Source: a bacterium
GTDB lineage: Bacteria; Desulfobacterota; Desulfocorpusculales; Desulfocorpusculum
NCBI GenBank assembly: GCA_037481695.1
Contig: JBBFLE010000005.1
Coordinates: forward strand, 186,001 to 250,000
DNA length: 64,000 nucleotides
Reading direction: 5' to 3'
The notes beneath the pieces were generated by a model that worked only from the letters and a program-made list of their open reading frames with translations, had not been told where the DNA came from and did not search any database. Both the position numbers and the translations under genes were made by a program. Each line of letters begins with the position of its first letter. Position 1 is the first letter of the stretch. This document shows positions 52,939-61,481 of the stretch, in pieces.

Positions 52939-53269
52939 AAGAGCGCCTCTTATCCACCACTTTTCCCTTTTCCAAGATTATCGTGGTAGTGATCTTCTGA
53001 CCAGAGGCGGGATTGGTTCCTGTGTAGATCAACCTCTTGATTCGCACCTTTCCACAGGCTCTCTTGGATCTGCCACACTCTGAGCTTTTCTGCTTTTCCT
53101 GAACCCTGTCAGGTGGACCCAGACGTTCTATGACCTCCTTTTCCTTCATGCCGGTCTGAATGTTTCCATATTGGACCGTGTCCACCATGCCGGCCTCTGA
53201 TGGGACAGGGGTGGCCTTCAAGAAAAAAAGCAAAAGCATGGCAAGGCTCCAAGACCCAAGCAGGCCCAT
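52931..53269 (-). CDS. small exported BamE/SmpA-like protein
   Basis: 112 residues from the ATG at 53269. A signal peptide (MGLLGSWSLAMLLLFFL) ends near PSEAG. The mature part has the pattern YGNIQTGMKEKEVIERLGPP, seen in the SmpA/OmlA/BamE fold, followed by a beta strand pair ending KITTTIILEKGKVVDKRR. Two cysteines flank SECGRSKRACG. It has no lipobox, so it should be soluble in the periplasm. It is upstream of, and overlaps, the radical SAM gene. Any relation to that pathway is unproven. Confidence 0.55.
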   Translation of the reverse strand: MGLLGSWSLAMLLLFFLKATPVPSEAGMVDTVQYGNIQTGMKEKEVIERLGPPDRVQEKQKSSECGRSKRACGKVRIKRLIYTGTNPASGQKITTTIILEKGKVVDKRRSYD

Positions 53270-53557
53270 TCTTGCACAACTTATCCTAGATCCATACAAG
53301 TTGGCTTGCTCCTTGTGATCCAAGGGCAACTTTGATCACATCTGCCCAGACCCGGATCCTGAATCTTATCTTTTTGCCGAGGCCAAGTGCCATCCTCCCT
53401 CCAGTATCTTTCCGGGTTCTGCCTGGGGCCTTAACCAGCCTGTGGATAGCAGGGTGCTTCTCTGGTATCATCTCAGTCTACCTTCCTGATGAAACCCTGG
53501 AAGGCCACTTTAAGGGATGGAATCCATGCGGGTCAAGAGGCCCTATGGAGGAAACAG

Positions 53558-54445
53558 ATGAACTCCAAAGCAGGGCCTTTGAGCAAACCTGGCACCCTGT
53601 TTCTGGTGGGAACTCCCATAGGAAATATGGAGGACATCACCCTTCGGGCCATACGGGTGCTGGGCCAGGTGGACCTGGTGGCCAGCGAGGATACCAGGAG
53701 AACCAGGAAGTTGCTTTCGGCTTACTCCATCAAGACCCCAACAGTCAGTTACCACGAGCAAGGTGAATCCTGGGGTAGGAAGGCCCAGAAGCTTGTGGAA
53801 ATGCTGATGGAGGGGAAAAACCTGGCCCTGGTCAGTGAAGCTGGAACCCCAGGGCTTTCGGATCCTGGTTACGGGCTTGTAAGGCTCTGCATCGAGAGAA
53901 ATATTTCCATAGATGTAGTGCCAGGGCCATCGGCCATCCTGGCTGCCCTTGTTCTGAGCGGGTTGCCTACACACCGTTTCGCCTTTGAGGGGTTTTTGCC
54001 CAGGAAGAAGCAAGAACGCCGCAGGATGCTAGAGGCCCTGCGCCGGGAAAACAGAACCCTGGTATTCTTCGAGACACCCACAAGACTCCTTCCCACCCTT
54101 GAGGAGATGAGCAGGATCCTGGGCCAAAGAAGGGCAGCGGTGGTAAGGGAGATCACCAAGATGTTCCAGGAGGTAAGAAGGGGAAATTTGCAAGAACTTC
54201 TTGTGTGGGCAAATCAAGCCCAATTAAGGGGGGAGATCACCTTGGTCGTGGAGGGTTGCGAAGAAAAACAAGCATCCTCGCAAGGCCTGGAGCAAAGAGT
54301 AGAATTCTTGCTAAGGCGTTGCTCCTTGAAGCCCAGAGATGTTCTTAGGATCCTTCGGGAGGAAACAGGACTGCCCAAGAAAGTTCTTTATAAGGCAATA
54401 ATGCACAGCCAAGAGGAAAGGGTCAAAACAGGTCAAGGGGACTGA
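53558..54445 (+). CDS. rsmI: 16S rRNA (cytidine1402-2'-O)-methyltransferase RsmI
   Basis: 295 residues from the ATG at 53558, after GGAGGAAACAG; an ATG at 53489 gives an unconserved extension. It methylates C1402 in the ribosomal P site. Signature segments are GTLFLVGTPIGNMEDITLRA, VASEDTRRTRKLL, VSEAGTPGLSDPG, VVPGPSAILAALVLSGL and FFETPTRLLPTLEEM, with the C-terminal extension domain ending KVLYKAIM. The full family length is present. Confidence 0.96.
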   Translation: MNSKAGPLSKPGTLFLVGTPIGNMEDITLRAIRVLGQVDLVASEDTRRTRKLLSAYSIKTPTVSYHEQGESWGRKAQKLVEMLMEGKNLALVSEAGTPGLSDPGYGLVRLCIERNISIDVVPGPSAILAALVLSGLPTHRFAFEGFLPRKKQERRRMLEALRRENRTLVFFETPTRLLPTLEEMSRILGQRRAAVVREITKMFQEVRRGNLQELLVWANQAQLRGEITLVVEGCEEKQASSQGLEQRVEFLLRRCSLKPRDVLRILREETGLPKKVLYKAIMHSQEERVKTGQGD

Positions 54446-54470
54446 ACTTCCAATTACATGTCAGATCAAA

Positions 54471-55004
54471 TTACTTGGATTTTTTCTCATCTTCTCCTGA
54501 AGGGGAGATGTGTATCCTGGCAGCCTGTGGATCATCCAATATCTCTATTTGATACAGGGAATTTCTGGTTTGAACAAAGGCTCCTGATATTCGGGTCAGC
54601 GGTGAGGTGCGAAGTACCCTCCCGCCTTCCTGGAAGATCAGATAACTTTTTCCCACCCTAGGTTCCTCGTTTTCCCAGCCTTCTATGATTCTGTGCGTCT
54701 CACCCTTGCCCCCGCCCAGTCTTGTAAGACGTATCCTACGGCGGCCCATCTGCTGCCCACTGCTTCCCCGCTGGGCCACATTACAGGCTATGGCCCCCAC
54801 GGTGACGCAAAGGGCTTCTCCCAACTCACGGTCCTCCTTGCGCCGTCCAAGCTGGTCTTTGAGCCCCACCAGGTCTGCGTAAGCCTCTGTGAAATCAACC
54901 TGCTCACCTCTTGAGAGCTTTTCCACCACACGAAGGATCTCAAGTATCTTCATCAAGATGCGATCCGATTCCCTACGCTGCTCCTTGCGCCTCTCTGCAG
55001 CCAT
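54471..55004 (-). CDS. hypothetical protein with a coiled-coil N-terminus
   Basis: 177 residues, not recognised. The N-terminal 60 residues are highly charged and helical (AERRKEQRRESDRILMKILEIL in part). The middle has RRIRLTRLGGGKGETHRIIEGW, and the C-terminal 70 residues alternate hydrophobic residues (SYLIFQEGGRVLRTSPLTRI, then NSLYQIEIL), which suggests a small beta-barrel. No signal peptide. It converges with rsmI, with 25 bases between the stops. Confidence 0.5.
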   Translation of the reverse strand: MAAERRKEQRRESDRILMKILEILRVVEKLSRGEQVDFTEAYADLVGLKDQLGRRKEDRELGEALCVTVGAIACNVAQRGSSGQQMGRRRIRLTRLGGGKGETHRIIEGWENEEPRVGKSYLIFQEGGRVLRTSPLTRISGAFVQTRNSLYQIEILDDPQAARIHISPSGEDEKKSK

Positions 55005-55283
55005 GGCCCGAGCTCCTCGCCCAGCTTTAAGAACTGCCTTGGAAAAGCCTTTTAGCCCTCATGGTTGACAGGCCCACAAGAAATGCCGGCTGATCCCTCC
55101 ATACCCATCAGTCCGTGTCCAAAAGCTCTGGGCTCTCCTTTTGTTCCAAGCCCCAGCCTGTTAAAGATCAAAGCACTCTTGGGCCTGGAATGCAAGAGGC
55201 CCAGGGGCCTGCTTTCCGCAATGTGGGAGCCCTGGTAGTGTACGACTTCCAGCATGGCAACACCCGGGCACATTGCCGGATTC

Positions 55284-56540
55284 TCACTCATATCTGAGTA
55301 TCTCCACGGGGTCCAAGCGGGCTGCTCTCCAAGAGGGGTAGATGCTTGCCACAAGGGTAATCAAGAGAGTGGTCCCCAGTATGAGAGCCAGATCAAGCGG
55401 ATCTGACCTGGAGGTGAGTTGGCCTATATAGTAAACCTCTTCCGGCAGAAATCGGACCTGAAATGCTCTTTCCACCAATCCAATTATGCGCTCCAAATTC
55501 CATGAGAGCAGCAACCCCCCGGTGCAGCCCAACATGGTGCCCAAAGAGGACACCATGAGGCCGTGAAAAACGAATATCCTCATGACTTGTGTGGATCTGG
55601 CCCCCATGGCCTTTAATATGGCTATGTCCCTCTGTTTTTCCATGACCATCATGACCAATATGCTAATGACCAGAAGGGCTGCTACTCCTACTATGCAAAG
55701 CAAAATGACAAAAATCACCCTCTTTTGCATGGCCAAAGCGGTCATGAGGCTTCTGTTCACCTGTGTCCAATCCTGAGCCAAATATCGCAGGCCCAGGTTT
55801 GACTCCTGTATCAGCTTCCTGATCCTGGGAGCCTGGTAAGGGTCCTGGGTCTTGAGCTCAATGCCCGTGACCCTTCCTGGGATCTCAAAGATCTGCTGGG
55901 CTGCCCAAATGGAAATGAAAGCCACCTTGGAGTCGAAGTCCCAGTACCCAGCGTCGAAGACCCCTTTGACTTTAACCTTTCTCCACTTGGGCAGATTCCC
56001 CCAGGGTGTGAGAGTGCCTTCAGGGGATACCAGCACCACCGAATCCCCCACCCGCACCTTGAGGTCCCTCAGAAGAGCCCTGCCCACTATGATCCCAGGG
56101 GGCTCTCCTCGGACCTGCTTGGAGAGGTCCTCCAGGCTTCCCTCTCTCAGGATGTTGGCCAGAGGCACCGTGGTTTCCACAGTGGCTGGATCCACGGCCC
56201 GCAGCACCACTTGAATGCTTCTGGCAGGGGCCTGCAAGAGCACCTCTCTCAAGACAAAGGGGGTTGCTCCGGCCACTCCAGGCACCTGGAGGAGCTGCTG
56301 GCGAACCTCCTCATATTGCATCATCTCTTGACCGCGCTCGAAAACGGTAACATGAGCCGTAAGCCCCAGGATCTTATCTCTCAAATCTTCGTTGAAACCA
56401 TTTATGGCCGAAAGAACCACTATCAGGGCCGTCACCCCTACGGCAACTCCCAGAATGGAAAGGGAAGTGACTACAGAAATCGCAGCCTGTTTTTTCTTGG
56501 CTCTCAGAAAGCGGAAACTGAGCCACCACTCATAGCGCAT
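55284..56540 (-). CDS. lolC: lipoprotein-releasing ABC permease LolC/LolE
   Basis: 418 residues with the MacB/FtsX-type layout: one N-terminal transmembrane helix after FRFLRAKKKQAAISVVT, a large periplasmic domain (about 50-260), and three C-terminal helices. ISILVMMVMEKQRDIAILKAMGA, after the second helix, is the permease loop that contacts LolD, and IYPSWRAARLDPVEILRYE is the typical C-terminus. It releases lipoproteins from the inner membrane to LolA. No LolD ATPase gene adjoins it. The downstream minus-strand gene is a hypothetical protein 279 bases away, and I see nothing in that gap. Confidence 0.93.
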   Translation of the reverse strand: MRYEWWLSFRFLRAKKKQAAISVVTSLSILGVAVGVTALIVVLSAINGFNEDLRDKILGLTAHVTVFERGQEMMQYEEVRQQLLQVPGVAGATPFVLREVLLQAPARSIQVVLRAVDPATVETTVPLANILREGSLEDLSKQVRGEPPGIIVGRALLRDLKVRVGDSVVLVSPEGTLTPWGNLPKWRKVKVKGVFDAGYWDFDSKVAFISIWAAQQIFEIPGRVTGIELKTQDPYQAPRIRKLIQESNLGLRYLAQDWTQVNRSLMTALAMQKRVIFVILLCIVGVAALLVISILVMMVMEKQRDIAILKAMGARSTQVMRIFVFHGLMVSSLGTMLGCTGGLLLSWNLERIIGLVERAFQVRFLPEEVYYIGQLTSRSDPLDLALILGTTLLITLVASIYPSWRAARLDPVEILRYE

Positions 56541-56745
56541 GAGGTCTTGATCCCCCGGCCAAGCCTATCTCACCCCTGCCCCCAGAATGCCAGGCTCCAG
56601 AGCTCTTCTTAGCCCCAGGAAGTTGCTGGGATTGCCATTTCACCACTGAGCTGTAATTTATGGGCGCACGGGCGGCTCCTGTAAGGAGATGGCAGTTTTT
56701 CAAAACCCTGAATACAGCCGAAGAGGCTTTTGAAAAAAATACGAT

Positions 56746-57195
56746 TCAGTAATAGAGCACTTTCTTGATCACCCATTTTTCTCCATTTTTCATCATGGAG
56801 AACTTGGTCGGAAGCCTCTCCTGGCCGAAGGTGGACACAACTTCCAATACAGCCTTGTCCCCTCCATCCAGCACCATGAAAATCGTGGGTTCTCCCAATG
56901 CCATCTTGGGAAATCTTTCCATGGCCGAGGAAAAGGCCTCTGAAACCTCTTTGTCCAGGCTTTCTCCTGGGGAAAAGACTCCCCCCACCTCTGCCACCAG
57001 TATGGGCTTTTCATGAAAGCAGCGCCCCAGTGCTGTCTTGTCTTTGGTGTTGTAAGCCTGCTCGAAACTCAAGAGCACCTGGCAAACCTGGCTTTGGACC
57101 TCGCCTTTGGGGGAGTAATCTTTCAAGGTGCCGTAACAGCCGCCCAATGCCACACAAGCCACGAGGCTGCAAAAAAAATAAAAGTTTCTGGCCAT
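56746..57195 (-). CDS. predicted lipoprotein with an NTF2-like domain
   Basis: 149 residues. The signal peptide ends in the lipobox CVALGGC (Cys20). The mature part (LLSFEQAYNTKDKTALGRCF, then VLEVVSTFGQERLPTKFSMMKNG) looks like an NTF2-like or SnoaL-type cone fold. Function unknown. It has a good ribosome site (GGAGAAAAGC) and is transcribed away from the rrf2 gene. Confidence 0.6.
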   Translation of the reverse strand: MARNFYFFCSLVACVALGGCYGTLKDYSPKGEVQSQVCQVLLSFEQAYNTKDKTALGRCFHEKPILVAEVGGVFSPGESLDKEVSEAFSSAMERFPKMALGEPTIFMVLDGGDKAVLEVVSTFGQERLPTKFSMMKNGEKWVIKKVLYY

Positions 57196-57263
57196 GCTTT
57201 TCTCCTTCCCGCAGCTCTTATGTACTGATTTGAAAATGAACTGTGAGCCGATGGTCCAGCATG

Positions 57264-57278
57264 CTCTCGATTCGAGAG
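57264..57278. repeat. 15-base palindrome, possible operator for the lipoprotein gene
   Basis: CTCTCGA (57264-57270) and TCGAGAG (57272-57278) are exact inverted arms around one T, 69 bases before the lipoprotein start. The size and symmetry suit a dimeric repressor site. No known consensus is recognised. Confidence 0.35.
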
Positions 57279-57452
57279 GAATCTGGTAAATTTTAGGCCC
57301 AGGCCCCCGGGTGGCACTGCTTTTCCCTCAACATTGCTGTCACCTCTGCAGGAGCCATGTGCATGGTAACCCAGGAGTTCTAAACACGCAATCCGGTGAG
57401 TTGATCACGCATCAGGATCTCTGAGCAGTCAAGCTTTGGCTCCACCCTTGGG

Positions 57453-57477
57453 GAAGGGGCTTATACATCACCCCTTC
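57453..57477. promoter_or_regulatory. inverted repeat with a -10-like centre upstream of rrf2
   Basis: GAAGGGG (57453-57459) and CCCCTTC (57471-57477) form a perfect 7-base inverted repeat with an 11-base spacer that contains TATACA (57462-57467), a -10-like sequence. This could be an autoregulatory site for the Rrf2 protein or a stem-loop. No T run follows. Confidence 0.35.
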
Positions 57478-57584
57478 GGTTGTACATTGACAAAAGGCTC
57501 CAGCTTTGGTTCCATAGCCCAAGTATTTGCTCAGATTGAGTGTGCTCTGTTTCATGGTACAGGGGCTTGGAAGGAGGTCATTGC

Positions 57585-58013
57585 ATGAAACTTTCTACCA
57601 AAGGACGCTACGGGGTGAGAGCTGTTTTCGACATGGCCTACTACGGAAAGGGCCGGCCGGCTCAGATCCGCACCATTGCCGAGCGCCAGGAGATACCCAT
57701 AAGGTACCTGGAGCAGATCCTGAACCGTCTCAGGAGGGCCGGATTGGTGCGCACCATCAGGGGGCCCAAGGGAGGATACTTTCTGGGGAAGAACCCTGAT
57801 CAGATAACCGTGGCAGACGTTGTCAGGGCAACTGATGGGCCCTTGAATTTAGTTAGATGCAAGGAGGCACGCCGCAAAGACCTGCAGTGCCACAGGGCTC
57901 CTAAGTGTGTTGTGCGCCAGGTTTGGGAGGAAGCCAGTAAGAGACTAAACGATTATCTGGATTCAGTGACCATTGGAAATCTTTGCTCTGAAGCCGAGAA
58001 GATGGAGCTTTGA
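57585..58013 (+). CDS. Rrf2-family transcriptional regulator
   Basis: 142 residues. A winged helix-turn-helix (MKLSTKGRYGVRAVFDMAYY, IPIRYLEQILNRLRRAGLV, GPKGGYFLGKNP) is followed by the dimerisation helix. Three cysteines (C-x9-C-x5-C, in RCKEARRKDLQCHRAPKC) lie where IscR and NsrR bind an Fe-S cluster, although IscR spacing is C-x5-C-x5-C. It may sense Fe-S, redox or cysteine status. The start ATG follows AAGGAGG. It precedes khpA by 131 bases. Targets are not visible. Confidence 0.88.
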   Translation: MKLSTKGRYGVRAVFDMAYYGKGRPAQIRTIAERQEIPIRYLEQILNRLRRAGLVRTIRGPKGGYFLGKNPDQITVADVVRATDGPLNLVRCKEARRKDLQCHRAPKCVVRQVWEEASKRLNDYLDSVTIGNLCSEAEKMEL

Positions 58014-58144
58014 AATCCGCCCCATATGGCTGAGATGAGTCTTTGAGGCTTAACCGAGGGGGAATCTTGAAGTCAACAAGAGGATTTTCAGATTGATTTT
58101 AGAAGGAGGGACGGCAGTTGGAGCGATATAGAGGTGATGTCTCC

Positions 58145-58375
58145 ATGAAGGAGCTGGTGCGAGTGGTGGCTTGTGCGCTTGTGGATCGCCCCGAGGAGGT
58201 GGAGGTGGTAGAGGTCACAGGCGGAAGCACTTCTGTGATAGAGCTGAGGGTAGCCAAGGAAGATGTGGGAAAGATCATTGGCCGACAGGGACATACGGCC
58301 AATGCCATCCGCACCATTCTAAACGGAGTGGCGGCCAAGCTAAAAAAAAGGGCGGTGCTGGAGATAGTGGAATAG
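58145..58375 (+). CDS. khpA: KH-domain RNA-binding protein KhpA
   Basis: 76 residues, the exact family size. Single KH domain with the GxxG loop in [17 protein letters not shown]. KhpA, with KhpB or alone, binds many RNAs and affects cell division and translation. The ATG at 58145 is preceded by GAGGTGATG; a TTG at 58118 would add nine residues. In many genomes khpA follows rpsP; here its neighbour is an rrf2 gene. Confidence 0.92.
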   Translation: MKELVRVVACALVDRPEEVEVVEVTGGSTSVIELRVAKEDVGKIIGRQGHTANAIRTILNGVAAKLKKRAVLEIVE

Positions 58376-58428
58376 AAGGGTTGCGGCGGTCTCAATTGGC
58401 TTTTTGGATCTGCGCCCGCAGCAAGGAT

Positions 58429-58860
58429 TCAAAAATGACGCCTGAGCCTGGACCAGATTCCTGTGCCCACCATGCTTCGGGCCACCTTCAATATGGCTTT
58501 GATGACCCCGAGCACATCCTGGTTGCCTGCCCAATGACGCCGCAGTAATTCTGGATCCAGCTCATTGAGGATGGACCCCAGCACGTAGGCTGCCAGGGCC
58601 ACGTCATCGGCATAGGCAGCAGGGCCAAAAACCGCTTCTGGAATCAGATCCAAGGGGGATATGAAATAGGCTATGGCCACCAACAGCCTTGCCTTGATGT
58701 GATGGGGTACTTGGGGGTCTAAAGAGAGGCGCCACAGCAGGTGAAAAAGATCAGGGGCCCACATGAGGTACTCTATCCACCTGTGGGAACCTCCTGCTGT
58801 TTCGGCCCAGTGGTGTATGCGCCCACGAAGCCTTTGATAGAAATCCTCTTCTGTGGACAT
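58429..58860 (-). CDS. DUF1232 (YkvA-like) membrane-associated protein
   Basis: 143 residues from the ATG at 58860, with GGAGG ten bases upstream. The DUF1232 core is HIKARLLVAIAYFISPLDLIPE followed by GPAAYADDVALAAYVLGSI, a hydrophobic helix pair of unknown function. It is preceded by a segment with RLRGRIHHWAET. It sits just downstream of, and probably in operon with, the Nudix gene. Confidence 0.8.
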   Translation of the reverse strand: MSTEEDFYQRLRGRIHHWAETAGGSHRWIEYLMWAPDLFHLLWRLSLDPQVPHHIKARLLVAIAYFISPLDLIPEAVFGPAAYADDVALAAYVLGSILNELDPELLRRHWAGNQDVLGVIKAILKVARSMVGTGIWSRLRRHF

Positions 58861-58864
58861 GGAT

Positions 58865-59446
58865 TCAGGCCTCCAGGTCCTTGAAGCCATAGATCTTTGG
58901 GGCTTCCATGCCCCCCAGGAAGTCCCGAAGAGCATCCCTGGTGCTGGGAAAAGCAAGTTCCTTCCATGGTATCTGGGCCGGGGCGAAGGCGGCCACCTCT
59001 AGGGCCTCGTCCCCTGCCTTGAGTTCCCCACCCAAGATTTCAACCCTGTAAACTATCACTATGACTGGTCTCCCTGGGTAGGAATACACATTGAGAATTC
59101 CCGCAGGCCTCACCTTGAGATTGACCTCTTCCATGGTCTCTCTCACGGCGGCAGCCTCTACGGTTTCTCCGCGGTCCACAAACCCTCCGGGGAATACCCA
59201 CTTGCCATACCCTGGATCTATGGCTCGTCTAAGGAGCACAACGCGGCCCTGCAAAATGGGAATAGTGCCCACAGCCACCTTGGAATCCAGATAAAAGATG
59301 AAACCGCAGGACTTGCAAACCAGTCTTTCAGGCTCCCCGGCCTTGATGAGCCTCTTTTCCAGCTCATGACCGCATTTGGGGCAAAACCTGTAACCAGGAT
59401 CCAGGGGATGATGTTGTTCGTGCTGGGTGTCCATGGGCAGGTTCAA
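58865..59446 (-). CDS. Nudix hydrolase with N-terminal zinc ribbon
   Basis: 193 residues. A ribbon of four cysteines (CPKCGHE and CKSCGF) precedes the Nudix domain, whose box reads GGFVDRGETVEAAAVRETMEEVNL (match GX5EX7REUXEEXGU with Asn for the final Gly neighbourhood). Zinc-ribbon Nudix proteins include NudC-type NADH/NAD-cap pyrophosphatases and ADP-ribose hydrolases; this one is shorter than NudC and lacks its SQPWPFPxS segment, so ADP-ribose or a related nucleotide sugar is more likely. Start TTG at 59446 or ATG at 59434. Confidence 0.85.
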   Translation of the reverse strand: MNLPMDTQHEQHHPLDPGYRFCPKCGHELEKRLIKAGEPERLVCKSCGFIFYLDSKVAVGTIPILQGRVVLLRRAIDPGYGKWVFPGGFVDRGETVEAAAVRETMEEVNLKVRPAGILNVYSYPGRPVIVIVYRVEILGGELKAGDEALEVAAFAPAQIPWKELAFPSTRDALRDFLGGMEAPKIYGFKDLEA

Positions 59447-59555
59447 TATACCAAAGCCTCACCATCCAAGCAAATCGCCAAATGTCTATTGGCCATGTAA
59501 GCACACTGAATCTCCCTCTGGGGCAGTGAGATCCTTGTGGTCCACGGGATAGGCT

Positions 59556-61286
59556 TCAGGCTTGCTTTTTCCAGTAAAGTAGTCTTTGAAGCTGTTTCTT
59601 TCTTTCCCCTTGAGTCCTGGCTACATATATGGGCTCTTGGGAAGAGGGGTCCAGCCCGCTTAAGTACATGGCCGTAGCCATGGTCATGGGGGTTGGAAGA
59701 AAAAGCTGTACCTGCCTGGGCCTAAGGCCTGACTCGCGAAGCCTGCGCTCCAGTATGTCCATGTCTTTGATGGTGCAGCCCGGAAAGCCTGCCATGAGGT
59801 AGGGCACAAGAAAAAAATTCTTTCCGACTTTCTGGGTCAGGTTTCGGAAAGCTTCCTGAAAATCTCGATAGATGGACCAAGATGGTTTTCTCATCCTGGC
59901 CAAGACAGCTGTGCTTGCGTGCTCTGGAGCCACCTTGAGGTATCCTGAAACATGGTGTTTGATCAGCAATTCCAAGAACTGGGGATCCCTCAAGGCCAGA
60001 TCATGACGTATACCGCTGGAGACAAAAACATGTCTGACCCCAGGGACCTTTCTGGCGCTTTCAAGCAGCTGCATGAAGGGCTCCTGGGTGGCGGGCAGAT
60101 GAATGCAGATGTTTGGAAAGAGGCAGGAAGCCCTGGAGCATTTTCCTTTCTTGAAGCCTGCATTGCAGCCCAGCCCGTACATGTTGGCCGAGGGTCCTCC
60201 AAGATCGCTTATGGTGCCCGAAAAGCTCCTGGATCTTGCAATCCTGCCTATCTCTTCAACTACTGATTCCTTGGATCTGCTCTGAAGCGCTCTTGACTGG
60301 TGCAGGCCTATGGAGCAAAAGCTGCAGCCTCCTGCGCAGCCTCTCACCACGGTCACGGAATCCTTTACCATGGTGTAGGCCGGTATCTCCCCTTTGTAAC
60401 GTGGATGAGGCCTTCTGGAGAAAGGAAGGGAGTAAATCCTGTCCATTTCATGGGCTGTGAGAGGCCTGGCTGGTGGAAACAAGATCAGAACCCGGTTGTC
60501 AGCCTTTTGCAGGAGAATCCTTTGGGACCAGGGCTGGCTCTGCTGTTCCAAGAGTCTCGTGAGTTCTAAAAGCCTCTGCGGGGACTCCTCCAGTTCCTCG
60601 TGAGCCGCAACCCAAAGAGCCCCCGGGTAGCGGGCAGGCTGGAAGCTTGCCTGTCCTCTGTAAATGGCTGTGCCGGGAATGCCCTCCAGGTCCTGGCCTG
60701 CCTCCAGACGCCGGGCGATTTGTTCCACTGCCAACTCCCCCATCCCGTAAACTAAGATGGTGGCTTTGGAATCCAGCAATATGGATTTGCGGATCTCATG
60801 ACTCCAAAAATCATAGTGGCTGACCCTCCTTAAGCTTGCCTCCACACCCCCTATTACCACACTCACTCCAGGCATGGCCTGTCTTATGCGGTTTACGTAT
60901 ACTAGCACCGCCCTGTCAGGACGAGCTCCCGGCAAGCCATGCTCGCAATAGTGGTCCTGGCGCCTTGGCTTTCCCAAAGAGGTGTAGCGGTTCACCATGG
61001 AATCCATGGCTCCTGAGGTTACACCCACAAAGAGTCTGGGCACCCCCATGGACAAGAAGCTCTCGGGGGTCCTCCAATCCGGCTGTGGTAAGATGCCCAC
61101 CTTGTAACCCAAAGATTCCAAGTAACGGCCTATGAGGGCAGCTCCAAAAGAGGGGTGATCCACATAAGCGTCTCCGGTGACCAGTAGGATATCCAATTGC
61201 TTCCACCCCAGGGACAACATCTCCTGCTTGGTGGTGGGGAGAAAGGGGGCCGGTTGTTTTGGTCTTTTCACTGGTTGGCCTGACAC
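59556..61286 (-). CDS. YgiQ-family radical SAM protein
   Basis: 576 residues. N-terminal YgiQ region (DILLVTGDAYVDHPSFGAALIGRYLE, GVTSGAMDSMVNRYTS) and the radical SAM motif CAGGCSFC, with CX3CX2C near 313-320. Other marks are SDLGGPSANMYGLGC, ICIHLPATQEPFMQLL, KVAPEHAS and VPYLMAGFPGCT. YgiQ (UPF0313) proteins are widespread; the function is not settled. Starts at GTG or ATG close to 61286. Divergent from ispG across 195 bases in which I see no clear promoter. Confidence 0.93.
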   Translation of the reverse strand: MSGQPVKRPKQPAPFLPTTKQEMLSLGWKQLDILLVTGDAYVDHPSFGAALIGRYLESLGYKVGILPQPDWRTPESFLSMGVPRLFVGVTSGAMDSMVNRYTSLGKPRRQDHYCEHGLPGARPDRAVLVYVNRIRQAMPGVSVVIGGVEASLRRVSHYDFWSHEIRKSILLDSKATILVYGMGELAVEQIARRLEAGQDLEGIPGTAIYRGQASFQPARYPGALWVAAHEELEESPQRLLELTRLLEQQSQPWSQRILLQKADNRVLILFPPARPLTAHEMDRIYSLPFSRRPHPRYKGEIPAYTMVKDSVTVVRGCAGGCSFCSIGLHQSRALQSRSKESVVEEIGRIARSRSFSGTISDLGGPSANMYGLGCNAGFKKGKCSRASCLFPNICIHLPATQEPFMQLLESARKVPGVRHVFVSSGIRHDLALRDPQFLELLIKHHVSGYLKVAPEHASTAVLARMRKPSWSIYRDFQEAFRNLTQKVGKNFFLVPYLMAGFPGCTIKDMDILERRLRESGLRPRQVQLFLPTPMTMATAMYLSGLDPSSQEPIYVARTQGERKKQLQRLLYWKKQA

Positions 61287-61481
61287 CTTGTTTTCTGGGA
61301 TCTCTGTACCATCCTAGGGATGCTGCTGGAGGCCCGTCAAGTCCATGGGCAGGCCCGCACTTCTTGACGCATAAGGCCCCCTCTCCTATACTCAGGCCAG
61401 AATCTGCCTTTTTTCAAAGAGGTTGTACAAAGAGGACCTGCCTGTCTGAAAAATTCGGCCTCCCTGAGGGGTATCCTGCTG

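Larger units (their letters stand above)
57196..57584. other. 389-base divergent intergenic region upstream of rrf2
   Basis: No coding frame is supported here. The region holds two perfect inverted repeats, at 57264-57278 and 57453-57477 (listed separately), and a TTGACA at 57487-57492 without a convincing -10 at normal spacing. It should contain the promoters of the lipoprotein gene (leftward) and of the rrf2-khpA unit (rightward). Confidence 0.45.
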
